Shown here piece by piece: positions 8,490 to 17,683 of a stretch of 64,000 nt of DNA. Where the stretch lies: positions 124,001 through 188,000 of the forward strand of contig NZ_JAATOO010000009.1 of NCBI RefSeq assembly GCF_011806575.1, written 5' to 3'. The DNA is from Vibrio hepatarius. GTDB taxonomy: Bacteria > Pseudomonadota > Gammaproteobacteria > Enterobacterales > Vibrionaceae. The position numbers were made by a program, and so were the translations under genes. Under the pieces are notes generated by a model. It saw nothing but the letters and a program-made list of their open reading frames with translations, did no database searches and had not been told where the DNA came from. Position 1 is the first letter of the stretch. Every line of letters starts with the position of its first letter.

Positions 8490-9518
8490 ATGACGAAAAA
8501 ACTCTTTCGCCAATCTTTTCTTTTCGACAGCTTAGATTTAGCACAAGAAATGCCAGCTGCAGAAATGACAGTTGCTGGTGGAACCGTCTTTAAATTGCAT
8601 CAACGTGGTGTTCTGGAAGTCATTCCTAAGAATCTATCTGCGGATAGCAAACACATTATTTTATCTTGTGGCGTTCATGGTGACGAAACTGCGCCGATGG
8701 AAATTGCCGACAAGATCATTTCCGATATTCAAACTGGTTTTCAGCCAGTGACCGAGCGATTGCTGTTTATTGTTGCCCATCCAGAGGCGACCAACGCACA
8801 TACGCGCTTTATCGATGTTAACCTAAACCGACTTTTTGATGACAAAGAGTACGAGCCTTCAAAAGAACTCGATATTGCCGCCAATTTAAAACGTATTGTG
8901 AGTGATTTTTACCAGGGCACAGAACAGCATCAGCGTTGGCATCTAGACATGCACTGCGCGATTCGCCTTTCTAAACACTATTCGTTTGTTGTCAGCCCGA
9001 AAACGCGTCATCCGGTTCGCAGCAAAGCATTAATGGATTTTGTTGCAAGTGGTCATATCGACGCGGTTATGTTCTCCAATGCGCCATCTAGCACCTTTAG
9101 CTGGTACAGCGCTGAGAAATTTGGCGCGCAGGCTCTAACGATTGAATTAGGACGCGTTGCACGTATTGGCGAAAACGAGCTAGAAAAACTGGTTGCGTTT
9201 GATTTAGCACTACGTGATTTAGTGGCGTCTAGTGAGCCAGAGCATTTGCCTCGCACACCAGTGATGTACCGCGTGAGTCGCACGATCGTTCGTCTGCACG
9301 ACGATTTTGATTTTATGTTTGACGATAATGTAGAGAACTTTACAGCGTTTAAACACGGCGAAGTGTTTGGTCATGATGGCGACAAACCGCTGATGGCGAA
9401 AAACGAAGGTGAGGCGATTGTCTTTCCGAACCGCACTGTTGCAATCGGTCAGCGTGCCGCTCTGATGGTATGCCCGGTGAAAACACGCTACGAAGAAGGT
9501 CAAGTCGTTTACGACTAA
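8490..9518 (+). CDS. astE: Succinylglutamate desuccinylase
   Basis: 342 residues. Last enzyme of the arginine succinyltransferase pathway: N-succinylglutamate to glutamate and succinate. Zinc ligands of the AstE/aspartoacylase fold are visible as H63 and E66 in GVHGDETAPME and H155 in LDMHCAIR. The catalytic glutamate region TIELGR is also seen. A clear ribosome site (AAGGAG) precedes the ATG. The other ast genes are not in the window, so here astE stands apart from them. Confidence 0.94.
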   Translation: MTKKLFRQSFLFDSLDLAQEMPAAEMTVAGGTVFKLHQRGVLEVIPKNLSADSKHIILSCGVHGDETAPMEIADKIISDIQTGFQPVTERLLFIVAHPEATNAHTRFIDVNLNRLFDDKEYEPSKELDIAANLKRIVSDFYQGTEQHQRWHLDMHCAIRLSKHYSFVVSPKTRHPVRSKALMDFVASGHIDAVMFSNAPSSTFSWYSAEKFGAQALTIELGRVARIGENELEKLVAFDLALRDLVASSEPEHLPRTPVMYRVSRTIVRLHDDFDFMFDDNVENFTAFKHGEVFGHDGDKPLMAKNEGEAIVFPNRTVAIGQRAALMVCPVKTRYEEGQVVYD

Positions 9519-9559
9519 AGCTATCCTGCGCTAAATTCATTGTTCAGGCTTTCTATTTA

Positions 9560-9590
9560 AATGGCTTAACGGTATCGTTAAGCCATTAAT
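9560..9590 (+). terminator. Hairpin after astE, possible terminator
   Basis: Perfect 12-bp stem AATGGCTTAACG (9560-9571) and CGTTAAGCCATT (9576-9587) with a GTAT loop. The downstream sequence is AATTGTTGT rather than a solid T-run, so termination is likely but not certain. Confidence 0.6.
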
Positions 9591-9633
9591 TGTTGTACCA
9601 AAAGGATCAACAAACTCGTTTTGTCGGACACAC

Positions 9634-10629
9634 ATGGAATTTAGCCAACTTATCTACAGAAAGCAGCGCCGTTGGAACCTCTTCGCGATTGCGGCCATTC
9701 TGAGCCTTCTGCTTTTCTCTTTGCTCTACCTGATGGTAGGTGAAGTCTTTATCTCTCCGTTTTCAGAAGTGACTCCGCTGATGGAGCAACTGGTCTTGCA
9801 ATTGCGCTTACCTCGATTGCTGACGGCAATTGCCATTGGTGCCGCTTTGGCTGTCTCAGGTGCGGTATTGCAAGTGCTGCTCGGCAATGTGCTCGCTGAA
9901 CCTGGCGTACTAGGAATATCAGGTGGCGCTAGCGTAATGATGGTGTTGGTGCTGTTCTTCATTCCAGTGTTTGCTACGCCTGTCGGCTTTATGCTGGCTG
10001 CGGTGGTTGGCGCGTTACTCTTTACTTTGCTTTTGGTCTCTTTCGCACAAGTTGCCCGTTTAACCACCACGCGTTTGCTGCTGGTTGGTGTGGCTCTGGG
10101 TATTTTGAGCGGCGCGGTGGTCACCTGGGCGTTCTATTTCAGTGATGATCTGAGCTTAAGGCAACTGATGTACTGGTTAATGGGTAGTGTTGGTGGTGCG
10201 AGTTGGTATCACCATATTCTGACGCTAATGCTCTTACCAGTGTTGATTTGGCTTTGCTTTAAAGGACAAGTGCTAGACAAACTGATGATGGGTGAAACGC
10301 ACGCGAAACAATTGGGCATTGACGTTGAAGCGGTGCGATGGAAGCTGATCCTCGCCGTCTCGGTATTGGTTGGCGGCGCAGTGGCATTGGGCGGAGTCAT
10401 CGGTTTTGTCGGATTGGTCGTTCCACATTTATTGCGCCTTTCACTTGGCAGCGAAAACCGCTACTTGTTACCGATGTCGGCTTTGAGCGGCGCGGCACTG
10501 CTGGTTTTCGCCGATATTATTGCACGCACCTCTCTCGACTCAGCGGAGCTGCCTTTAGGCGTAGTGACAACGTCAATCGGAGCACCAATTTTCATTTGGA
10601 TGTTGGTGAAGAATCATGATTCGCGTTAG
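9634..10629 (+). CDS. btuC: Vitamin B12 ABC transporter permease
   Basis: 331 residues with about ten transmembrane helices, FecCD/BtuC family. BtuC forms the inner-membrane channel that brings cobalamin from BtuF into the cytoplasm. The [19 protein letters not shown] block and the [12 protein letters not shown] coupling segment are conserved in the family. It overlaps btuD by 14 bp. Siderophore permeases share this fold; the B12 assignment rests on BtuC-like length and sequence and on the partner btuD. No riboswitch is visible in the 115-bp upstream spacer. Confidence 0.9.
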   Translation: MEFSQLIYRKQRRWNLFAIAAILSLLLFSLLYLMVGEVFISPFSEVTPLMEQLVLQLRLPRLLTAIAIGAALAVSGAVLQVLLGNVLAEPGVLGISGGASVMMVLVLFFIPVFATPVGFMLAAVVGALLFTLLLVSFAQVARLTTTRLLLVGVALGILSGAVVTWAFYFSDDLSLRQLMYWLMGSVGGASWYHHILTLMLLPVLIWLCFKGQVLDKLMMGETHAKQLGIDVEAVRWKLILAVSVLVGGAVALGGVIGFVGLVVPHLLRLSLGSENRYLLPMSALSGAALLVFADIIARTSLDSAELPLGVVTTSIGAPIFIWMLVKNHDSR

Positions 10630-11371
10630 TAGTTTATCGGTCGGCTCACGCCTTTTACCGCTCTCATTGACAGTAGAGCAGGGTGAAATACTCCATGTTA
10701 TCGGCCCGAATGGCAGTGGTAAGAGTACATTTTTGTCGGCGATTTCAGGCTTGCTTGAACATGGCGGTGACGTCACGATTGCGGATCTCAATGTTCAGCA
10801 AGCTTCGGTGGAAGCGTTGGCGAGCTATCGCGCTTTTTTGAGCCAAAGTGACCGACCTGCATTCAACTTAGTCGTTGCACAGTATCTCATGTTGTCTGTC
10901 CCCACACGTGCTCAAAAGCAATTGGATCTCGTCGATGGTGTGGTGCGAGATCTCGCTCAGCTACTTGAACTCGAAGACAAGTTGATGCGACCTATTCATC
11001 ACCTTTCTGGCGGTGAGTGGCAACGTGTGCGTCTATGCGCGATTTGTCTTCAGGTTTGGCCGACGCTCAATCCAGACGCTAAAGTGCTGATGCTTGATGA
11101 GCCTGCTGCGCCGTTAGATATCGGGCAAGAAGGGTTGCTGTATAAATTGATTCGCACGGTTGCTGATATGGGCATTGCAGTGGTGATGTCGAATCATGAC
11201 CTTAACCGTACTCTACACAACGCAGATAAAGTGTTGATGCTGGATAATGGCGTACTCCAGCAATGGGGAACCCCCGAAGATGTGCTGAGCGAAGAAGAAT
11301 TGGCTCGAGTATTTAAAACCAGTGTCACTAAAGCGTGGGTTAACGAAAAGCCCGTACTGATCTTCGAATAA
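10616..11371 (+). CDS. btuD: Vitamin B12 ABC transporter ATP-binding protein
   Basis: 251 residues. ATPase of the BtuCDF cobalamin importer. Walker A is [11 protein letters not shown] (about residues 31-41), the ABC signature is [11 protein letters not shown] and Walker B is [12 protein letters not shown], followed by the H-loop histidine in [11 protein letters not shown]. The start lies inside the end of btuC (14-bp overlap). The short length is normal for BtuD. Confidence 0.93.
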   Translation: MIRVSSLSVGSRLLPLSLTVEQGEILHVIGPNGSGKSTFLSAISGLLEHGGDVTIADLNVQQASVEALASYRAFLSQSDRPAFNLVVAQYLMLSVPTRAQKQLDLVDGVVRDLAQLLELEDKLMRPIHHLSGGEWQRVRLCAICLQVWPTLNPDAKVLMLDEPAAPLDIGQEGLLYKLIRTVADMGIAVVMSNHDLNRTLHNADKVLMLDNGVLQQWGTPEDVLSEEELARVFKTSVTKAWVNEKPVLIFE

Positions 11372-11686
11372 CAGAGGAACCGCGTGTTCAATGTGGTGCA
11401 AGTTGCACTCACTTTGCTCAACCTCATCAACTCAAATAGGGACACAAAATCGAGCTGCACCATAAATCAATAACTTACGAATGTTGGCAAACTTGGCACG
11501 CTAATCGCTTTAGTTAAATCGATACATTCTCGTTCTTGTTAGGCTTGGCAAATTTGAAGGGAAACCAGAAAATTGGCCCATACCAGTTAGCATTACGATT
11601 GGTATAGCTAAAGCCACTTTGTTTTATGGCAGCTTCCGCCACCTAGGGTTCGCCCAAGGTGGCGGCTTTTTATCTGACGATCTTGA
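11372..11686. other. Gene-free spacer after btuD with hairpins; possible small RNA or long 3' UTR
   Basis: No protein gene seen. TTGGCA/CTTGGCA recurs three times (near 11483, 11494 and 11544). A hairpin ATACCA/TGGTAT lies at 11580-11605, and a strong plus-strand terminator follows at 11636-11671. The distance of about 265 bp from btuD to its terminator is long, so a separate short transcript is possible. Confidence 0.55.
11636..11671 (+). terminator. Strong plus-strand terminator with TTCG loop
   Basis: Thirteen-base arms (11636-11648 and 11653-11665) pair with a single mismatch around a TTCG loop. A CTTTTTA run follows on the plus strand. The hairpin also lies just past the stop of the convergent gene at 11687, but no T-run follows on that strand. 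Confidence 0.85.
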
Positions 11687-12262
11687 TTATGCCGTCAAAG
11701 ACGCAAGATCCGCCGGGCGGTAGTAAACCGATTTCAGTACCTTACCTTGACGAATAGTTTTGCTGTCAGACACGAAGTCTTCCGCGCACTTAGCGATGAT
11801 GTAATCGCCTTTCTGAACCGCCATCAGCTTGATGCCTTGCTCAGCGTAGTAAGCTTCTGTATCTGCGTACTCTTTCTCGTTGCGACATACTTTGCTCATG
11901 TTGCTTGAATGCACTTCATCCCAACAAGGGACAAAGTCGATGCCACGGTTTACCGCAACGTTAAGTAGCAGATCAATTAAGTAGTTAATCGCAAGGTTAT
12001 CTTCGATTTTATCGTGTCCCAAATGAACCAGACGACCCATTAAGACATAAACACTATCAACGATCGCATCTGCTTGCTCTGTTTTACAATCCGCTTCGGC
12101 TAGTTCAGTCAGCTCTTCAATTGCTAGCGACGTGTGCAGCGTATCTGCTTTCTCATCTAAGCTTTCTGGAGAGGCGACTGGAAGGTCGAAAGTACTACGG
12201 AATTCAGTGATATCACGGTAAAGATGCTCAAAGATTTCGTTGGTAAGTTTTGAAAGGTGCAT
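11687..12262 (-). CDS. MazG-like / all-alpha NTP pyrophosphohydrolase family protein
   Basis: 191 residues. The pattern LAIEELTELAEADCKTEQADAIVDSVYVLMG (about residues 46-76), with EExxE-like acidic residues followed by ExxxD spacing, matches the metal-binding helices of all-alpha NTP pyrophosphohydrolases (MazG/dUTPase-2 superfamily). Such enzymes remove pyrophosphate from non-canonical or excess nucleoside triphosphates. A conserved C-terminal part of about 80 residues (CWDEVHSSNMSK onward) resembles phosphoribosyl-ATP-diphosphatase-like relatives. Substrate unknown. Convergent with btuD. Confidence 0.75.
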   Translation of the reverse strand: MHLSKLTNEIFEHLYRDITEFRSTFDLPVASPESLDEKADTLHTSLAIEELTELAEADCKTEQADAIVDSVYVLMGRLVHLGHDKIEDNLAINYLIDLLLNVAVNRGIDFVPCWDEVHSSNMSKVCRNEKEYADTEAYYAEQGIKLMAVQKGDYIIAKCAEDFVSDSKTIRQGKVLKSVYYRPADLASLTA

Positions 12263-12364
12263 GTCTTGAACCTGATTAATTTATGGTGGCGCAATACTAC
12301 CAAAGCTGGGCGCATGCTGCCATTTTTATGCAAGATAGAGCGGGTAATAGTGATGGCTGGGCAG

Positions 12365-12397
12365 AAACCAAAAAGAGCATCGCTAAGATGCTCTTTT
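12365..12397 (-). terminator. Terminator after the DUF1415 gene
   Basis: Stem AAAAGAGCATC (12371-12381) with GATGCTCTTTT (12387-12397) and a 5-nt loop. On the minus strand the arm ends in a T-run. It ends the MFS-DUF1415 operon. Confidence 0.85.
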
Positions 12398-12407
12398 AGT
12401 GACGATG

Positions 12408-12968
12408 TTACCGGAAGAGATAAGGGAATAGCTTGCGTCTATCTTCATCGGTCAGTGATTCAACACGGGCAATATTGGTATCAGGAATCGCTTCTGGATT
12501 TGGGTAATGCCTGAGTACTTTTTCCATGCTTTCTTCACGGATCAGATGGAAGACTGGATATGGTGAGCGGTTAGTTAAGTTCTCATCGTCTTCTGGTTCT
12601 GTACCACCAAAACAGTAGTCTGGATGGAAAGTTGCGAGTTGGAAAACACCTTCCCAGTTTTGCTGACGAATCAGCGTTTCAACCCAATCAATAAACAAGT
12701 TGTAATCGTAGAAGTCACTTAGCATGTTGGGTACAACTACCAGTGTTGTCTCTAACTCTTCTACGGTTGTTGAGTCCAGCTCCATCAACTGAGTAAGAAT
12801 ATCTTCTAGCAGCGCTTCTTCTTGGCTTGCCTCGCTGACGTAGATTTTGATCTGTTTATTGCGTTGAGGTTTAGCCGCGAAAGGGCATAAGTTGAGCCCG
12901 ATAACCACATCGTTGAGCCATTGGTTTACTTGTTCAGCGATCTCAACCGTTGAGCGATTCATTGTCAT
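12408..12968 (-). CDS. DUF1415 family protein
   Basis: 186 residues, a conserved proteobacterial family of unknown function. Recognised from the N-terminus (VNQWLNDVVIGLNLCPFA) and the internal FHPDYCFGGTEPEDDENLTNRSPYPVFH region. C28 in the NLCPFA motif and several acidic/His residues could suggest a redox or metal site, but that is only a guess. It overlaps the upstream MFS gene by 4 bp (ATGA), so they are translationally coupled. Confidence 0.85.
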   Translation of the reverse strand: MTMNRSTVEIAEQVNQWLNDVVIGLNLCPFAAKPQRNKQIKIYVSEASQEEALLEDILTQLMELDSTTVEELETTLVVVPNMLSDFYDYNLFIDWVETLIRQQNWEGVFQLATFHPDYCFGGTEPEDDENLTNRSPYPVFHLIREESMEKVLRHYPNPEAIPDTNIARVESLTDEDRRKLFPYLFR

Positions 12969-14212
12969 TTTGGTTCCAGATTTGAATTTGCTGGAAGAAT
13001 AGCAGAATCTCTGGATTGTGGCGCGCTTTGTGTGCTATTTGCGTAGGTCTTAGACAAGATGAAAAACAGCGCAAATAAAGCAGCGTAAAGTGCTAAGCCT
13101 CCCTGAATCACCGTTCCCCAGCCACCATGTTGCCAGCAATAAATTAGGAAGAAGCCCCCCAAACTACCACCGACATAGTAGTGCACCAAGTAGAGTGCCG
13201 TTGCGGTTGCTTTCGCGTGAGTGGCTTTTTGGCTCACCCAAGCGTAGGCAAGTGTATGAGTGAAAAACGCGCCCGAGCTTATCAACATCAAACCAATGAC
13301 CATCGCTGGAATACTCTCGAAGTAAGCGAGTAACATGCCGGATAAGCTAATCAAAGAGCCCACCACCATACCCGGAATCGGCGCGTAGTGTTTGTTCCAC
13401 ACCGAGGTAAGCTTTGAGCTGAGCGTGCCAGCCAGATAGCACAGGAAGATCAAAGACGCTAAACCAATCGGTAGGGAATGCGGCTCTGCGACCATTCTAA
13501 AGCCCATTACCGAGTAGAGGTTGACGAACAGAGCAAAGTTGACGCCGCCGATCAGCATCGCAACTAAGATGGTCTTGTTTTGAAGATGTTTGACCAAGGC
13601 TCGATTGTGATAACGCAGCATGCCACGCTGTGGCGTAAAGTGTTGCTGCTTTGGTAGTAGGTACGCAACGGCAATGCCCGCAATGAGTGTCACAACGGCG
13701 ATAACAACCACCGCTTGTTGCCAGCCAAATGCATCGGTTAACGTACCGCCAGCGATTCGCCCTACGATACCCCCCAATGAGTTGGCGGCGATGTAGCCGC
13801 CAATCGCACGGCTAAATGCTTGCTCTGAGAGCTCTTCCACCATGTAAGCCACGGCCACCGAAGCAAACGCGGCTAGGGCAATACCCATGATCGCTCTGAG
13901 TATGATAATGCTGATTAACGTCTGGCTAAGCAGCATCGCGATACCAATGACAGGCATAGCGAGCAAGCCAAATAACATTACGTTGCGGCGGCCAAAAGAC
14001 TCAGAAGCGACCGCCCAAGGTACTAAACAAACAGAAAGCGCCAGTGTTGAAGCGGCAAAGATCCAGTTGATCTGTGTTTCACTCACAGCAAAGTGCTGCG
14101 CCATGTAAGGCAGCATCGGCTGGAATAAGTACAAGTTACAAAATACAAGGAAAGAGCCCAATGCCAAACATAGGGTGACTTGTCGATACTCTTTCGTGCC
14201 GGATTCAATCAT
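12965..14212 (-). CDS. MFS transporter, YnfM-like
   Basis: 415 residues with twelve predicted helices; motif-A-like sequence SESFGRRNVMLFG after helix 2. Best resemblance is to the YnfM-type drug/arabinose efflux MFS group. It is divergent from the LysR regulator at 14320, which probably controls it. The 107-bp intergenic space contains an AT-rich inverted repeat. Substrate cannot be told from sequence. Confidence 0.85.
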   Translation of the reverse strand: MIESGTKEYRQVTLCLALGSFLVFCNLYLFQPMLPYMAQHFAVSETQINWIFAASTLALSVCLVPWAVASESFGRRNVMLFGLLAMPVIGIAMLLSQTLISIIILRAIMGIALAAFASVAVAYMVEELSEQAFSRAIGGYIAANSLGGIVGRIAGGTLTDAFGWQQAVVVIAVVTLIAGIAVAYLLPKQQHFTPQRGMLRYHNRALVKHLQNKTILVAMLIGGVNFALFVNLYSVMGFRMVAEPHSLPIGLASLIFLCYLAGTLSSKLTSVWNKHYAPIPGMVVGSLISLSGMLLAYFESIPAMVIGLMLISSGAFFTHTLAYAWVSQKATHAKATATALYLVHYYVGGSLGGFFLIYCWQHGGWGTVIQGGLALYAALFALFFILSKTYANSTQSAPQSRDSAILPANSNLEPK

Positions 14213-14268
14213 TTTGCCGTTAGCTATTGTGTGGATAGTGTGACCAATGTATCAGTGGATATTGGATT

Positions 14269-14312
14269 GATAAAATATATTAAAAATATCGACATCATAT
14301 ATTTTATATATC
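14269..14312. promoter_or_regulatory. AT-rich inverted repeat between MFS and LysR genes, candidate LysR-type operator
   Basis: GATAAAATATA at 14269-14279 is matched in inverted orientation by TATATTTTAT at 14298-14307, with TATATC completing a second arm. Location between the divergent pair, next to the LysR start, fits LysR-type control. Such AT-rich repeats can also arise by chance. Confidence 0.4.
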
Positions 14313-14319
14313 GAGAGTT

Positions 14320-15198
14320 ATGGACTCCAAACACCTACGCCATTTTGTTGCTGTTGCCGAGCACAATCACTTCACGCTCGCCGCGAAAGCGTTGCACATT
14401 GCCCAGCCCGCACTGAGTATTTCAATTAAGAAATTTGAGCAGCAATTGGGCGTTGAGCTGTTTCGCCGTGAAGAACGTAAAGTGACTCTGACCGATGAAG
14501 GCAAAGTGCTGTATGAACACGCCAAGCGGGTTCTGCAGCAACTCGAAGACGCTCAACTGGCGATTGATGAGCTAAAAGGGCTGGAGAAAGGTGAAGTGCG
14601 TTTGGGCGCACCAAGTATGATGGGATCCTACTTTTTCCCAGAGATCATGATGGCGTTTAAGATGCGCTACCCAAACTTAAAACTCACTTTGGTTGATGCG
14701 GGCACTGGATCAATCAAACAAATGCTGCTCAATGGTGAACTCGATATCGGGGTGATCAATAACGAAAACGTACCGGATGATTTGGAAGTAGACTCGTTAC
14801 TCGACAGCGAAATGGTCGCGGTGGTCGGCAAGCAGCACCCAATCGCCAAGCAAAACACCATCAGCTTTGAGCAGTTCTTTGAGCACGAACTGGTGATGTT
14901 CCAACGTGGTTACTTTCATCGTGATTTTATCGAGAAGAAAGCGCAGCAATACGGTACTGAAATGCAGTTCTCGTTTGAGACGAACCTATTGCCGATGATC
15001 TTGAGTATCGTTAAACACGAGTTTGCGATTACCGCTTTGCTCGAATTGGTGACCGAGCACGAATCGGAAGTCGTGGCCGTGCCATTTGACGAACGGGTAA
15101 AACTCAACCTCGCCCTTGCTTGGCGCAGGGACGGCTATCTTTCTGTTGCTGACCGCACCTTTATTGAGTTCGTTAAGCAGTATGCCGCGCATAAATAA
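14320..15198 (+). CDS. LysR-family transcriptional regulator
   Basis: 292 residues: N-terminal winged helix-turn-helix (AEHNHFTLAAKALHIAQPALSISIKKFEQQLG region, residues 8-40) and a C-terminal periplasmic-binding-like effector domain. It is divergent from the YnfM-like exporter, the classical arrangement for LysR control of an adjacent transporter. CynR/CysB-like group; the effector is unknown. Confidence 0.9.
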   Translation: MDSKHLRHFVAVAEHNHFTLAAKALHIAQPALSISIKKFEQQLGVELFRREERKVTLTDEGKVLYEHAKRVLQQLEDAQLAIDELKGLEKGEVRLGAPSMMGSYFFPEIMMAFKMRYPNLKLTLVDAGTGSIKQMLLNGELDIGVINNENVPDDLEVDSLLDSEMVAVVGKQHPIAKQNTISFEQFFEHELVMFQRGYFHRDFIEKKAQQYGTEMQFSFETNLLPMILSIVKHEFAITALLELVTEHESEVVAVPFDERVKLNLALAWRRDGYLSVADRTFIEFVKQYAAHK

Positions 15199-15313
15199 TA
15201 AACGGATTGAAAGATGCCAATATCACGTTTTTTACATCCTTAATCGCACCAACTGATTGATTACAGTAGTTTGTCTAAAACTCTAAAAAGAACGAGGGTA
15301 AGGAAGCCTAACC

Positions 15314-16774
15314 ATGCAAATCAACATCAAAGACCTGAGCGTAGATTCGGGAACCAACCGCTTAACCATCGATAACTGGAACATAGCCGACAATGAATCT
15401 TGGGGGGTATTTAGTACCGAGGGCGATATTGGCTCAGCGCTAGGATGCTTGTTGTGCGAAGAATTAGACGTAACTGCGGGTGTCGTTAGCAAGGGAGAAG
15501 GTAAAGTTGCCCAAGTCTCTTTGGTTGAACAACAGCGATTATTGGAAGACGAGATCGCCAAAGACGACACTGATTTTCTGGACCGAATTGATAAAGGTAG
15601 TAGCGTTTATTCATTGATTTTTGACCAATGCCAAAATAAAGAGCTAACCGAGCAGTTAATCGAAGACTTAGACTTGTCCCACTTAGCATCGAGCGGTTTT
15701 CGGGTGCTTTCTACTGGCGAAACAAGGCGTGTGATGCTCGCGCGCGCGTTAGCCACTCAGCCTGAATTACTGGTGCTGGACAACCCATTTACGGGTTTGG
15801 ATATTGCACACCGAGCAACGCTTGCGACTTACCTGACTGAGCTGGCGAAAACCACTCAGCTGTTGGTGACCTTCAACCGCGAAGAAGACATGCCAGATTG
15901 GGTAGAGCATATCGCGCTGTTTAATCACGGCCATTTAGAGAGTGTGATGGGCAAGAGCGAGTGGGAAAACCATCCGGTCATTGCGCAAATCAAATCACAA
16001 TCTCAACAGCAAAGTGAAGAGATGCTGGCGCTTATCCATCGTCACCAGCACGATCCTTATTTCTCCAATCCTGTCTTTGAAATCCGTAGTGGGCGAGTAG
16101 AGTACACGGATAAAACCATTTTCACCGACCTTAACTGGCGCATAGAAAACGGCCAGCATTGGCAAATCAAAGGCCCGAATGGCTGTGGTAAAAGTACCCT
16201 GTTAGGGCTTATCTTTGGTGATCATCCTCAGTGTTATTCCAACGACATCGATATCTTCGGTAAAAAGCGTGGCAGCGGCGAAACGATTTGGGAGATCAAG
16301 AAGAACATCGGTATGGTCTCTTCCGCACTGCATTTACAGTACCGCGTGAGTTGTAACGCCTTAGAAGTGATCCTTTCAGGCTTTTACGACTCAATTGGCT
16401 TGTATCAGCAGCCGTCAAAAAAAGAGATTCAAATTGCTCGCGAGTGGTTGGAAATCCTACATATGACAGAGTACGCCAATGTGTCGTTCCGCTCGTTGGA
16501 GTATGGACAACAGCGCCTACTGCTAATCGCACGGGCAATCGTCAAACAGCCCGCTTTGCTGATTCTAGATGAACCATACCAAGGGTTGGATTATTTAGGG
16601 CGTCGCTTAGTCAAAAACGCGCTAGAGTTAATCGCCCGCGAGAATCTAAGTCAATTGCTGTATGTCTCACACTATCAAAAGGACAAGCTCGAGAGCATCA
16701 AAAACGAGTTAGAGTTTGTATTTGATGACAGCGCGCAGTGTTACAAAGCGCAAATCATGACGGATATGAACTGA
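15314..16774 (+). CDS. modF: ModF-type tandem ABC ATPase (molybdate-linked)
   Basis: 486 residues with two ABC ATPase domains. The second has a clean Walker A (KGPNGCGKSTL, about residue 291-301), signature-like SLEYGQQRLLLIARAI and Walker B LLILDEPYQGLD. The first lacks a recognisable Walker A but keeps a signature STGETRRVMLARAL and Walker B LLVLDNPFTGLD. This matches ModF (PhrA) of E. coli in length and layout. The exact role of ModF is not settled. No modABC or modE gene is next to it here. No transmembrane partner is in view. Confidence 0.85.
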   Translation: MQINIKDLSVDSGTNRLTIDNWNIADNESWGVFSTEGDIGSALGCLLCEELDVTAGVVSKGEGKVAQVSLVEQQRLLEDEIAKDDTDFLDRIDKGSSVYSLIFDQCQNKELTEQLIEDLDLSHLASSGFRVLSTGETRRVMLARALATQPELLVLDNPFTGLDIAHRATLATYLTELAKTTQLLVTFNREEDMPDWVEHIALFNHGHLESVMGKSEWENHPVIAQIKSQSQQQSEEMLALIHRHQHDPYFSNPVFEIRSGRVEYTDKTIFTDLNWRIENGQHWQIKGPNGCGKSTLLGLIFGDHPQCYSNDIDIFGKKRGSGETIWEIKKNIGMVSSALHLQYRVSCNALEVILSGFYDSIGLYQQPSKKEIQIAREWLEILHMTEYANVSFRSLEYGQQRLLLIARAIVKQPALLILDEPYQGLDYLGRRLVKNALELIARENLSQLLYVSHYQKDKLESIKNELEFVFDDSAQCYKAQIMTDMN

Positions 16775-16796
16775 TAGGCTGGAGTTGGCTATCTAA

Positions 16797-16819
16797 GCGC
16801 GGTGCTGGAATGACCGCGC
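16797..16819 (-). terminator. Hairpin between convergent modF and glutaredoxin genes
   Basis: Seven-bp GC-rich stem GCGCGGT (16797-16803) and ACCGCGC (16813-16819), flanked by further complementary TAAGC/GCTTA. There is no T-run on either strand, so it may not be an intrinsic terminator. Confidence 0.35.
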
Positions 16820-16827
16820 AAAGTAGC

Positions 16828-17058
16828 TTAGCTGTCTTTATACATGCGCTCGAAGTTTTTCGGATTCCAGCCGATCATATAGCGGTCGCCGATCTTCAAA
16901 ACAGGTAGAGAGCGCGCGCCGATGGCGTCCAACTCTTTACGTCCGCGTTGCATTTTCGCGTTGGTTAAACGGTACTGGTAACCTTTGGAGTCAAGATAAC
17001 GCTGCGCATCTTTGCAGTGCGGGCATTTGTCTTTAACGTACAGTACAAGTCGTTTCAT
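16828..17058 (-). CDS. Glutaredoxin-like protein
   Basis: 76 residues with the dithiol motif CPHC at residues 12-15 and a cis-proline region RSLPVLKIG. This is a small thiol-disulfide oxidoreductase of the glutaredoxin/NrdH-like fold. I start it at the ATG at 17056-17058, because AGGAGCT lies 5-11 bases upstream; a longer reading from 17115 adds residues that do not look like the family. Partner and target are unknown. Confidence 0.85.
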   Translation of the reverse strand: MKRLVLYVKDKCPHCKDAQRYLDSKGYQYRLTNAKMQRGRKELDAIGARSLPVLKIGDRYMIGWNPKNFERMYKDS

Positions 17059-17158
17059 TCGTGAGCTCCTAATTCTGAGTCTGGTGAAGTGTAATGAAAA
17101 GACGATGAATGGCAAGTCTGAATCGGGTAGACTTACGCCTCTTTAATTCAAACAGCTG

Positions 17159-17683
17159 ATGAATTGGATAATGAATCCTGCACTTCGATATATTCAGGGA
17201 TACCCAGAGCACATAACGGCGCCGGTGACTAAGCTGGTGGAGTCTGGTCGATTGAAAGCCTGGTTTGAAAACCGCTACCCTGAGAACCATACCATTAAGA
17301 GTGAAAAAGCGCTGTTTGAATACACCATGGCGATCAAAAATCGTTACATGAAGAAAACCGCGCCGCTAAGTAAAGTGGTGTATGACAGCAAAATCCACCT
17401 TATCAATAATGCACTTGGCCTACATACCTATGTCGCGAAAGTTCATGGTGGAAAAATCAAATCTAAAAACGAAATCCGCATCGCCAGCGTGTTCAGAAAT
17501 GCTCCAGAGCCGTTGTTGCGCATGTTAGTCGTGCATGAACTGGCACATCTAAAAGAGAAAGAGCACAACAAATCGTTTTATCAGCTGTGTTGTCACATGG
17601 AACCGGAATACCATCAGCTAGAGCTGGATGCTCGTTTGTTTATGATTTACCTTGAAACCGCTAAACAGAATGAACCGAAATGA
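17159..17683 (+). CDS. YgjP-like zinc metallopeptidase domain protein
   Basis: 174 residues of the YgjP/DUF45 metal-dependent hydrolase family (M48-like). The zinc motif [11 protein letters not shown] (about residues 125-135) is clear: HExxH plus a further H. No signal peptide or membrane segment, so cytosolic. An alternative start is the in-frame ATG at 17171. It overlaps rlmF by 4 bp (ATGA), implying co-expression with the rRNA methyltransferase. Substrate unknown. Confidence 0.85.
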   Translation: MNWIMNPALRYIQGYPEHITAPVTKLVESGRLKAWFENRYPENHTIKSEKALFEYTMAIKNRYMKKTAPLSKVVYDSKIHLINNALGLHTYVAKVHGGKIKSKNEIRIASVFRNAPEPLLRMLVVHELAHLKEKEHNKSFYQLCCHMEPEYHQLELDARLFMIYLETAKQNEPK

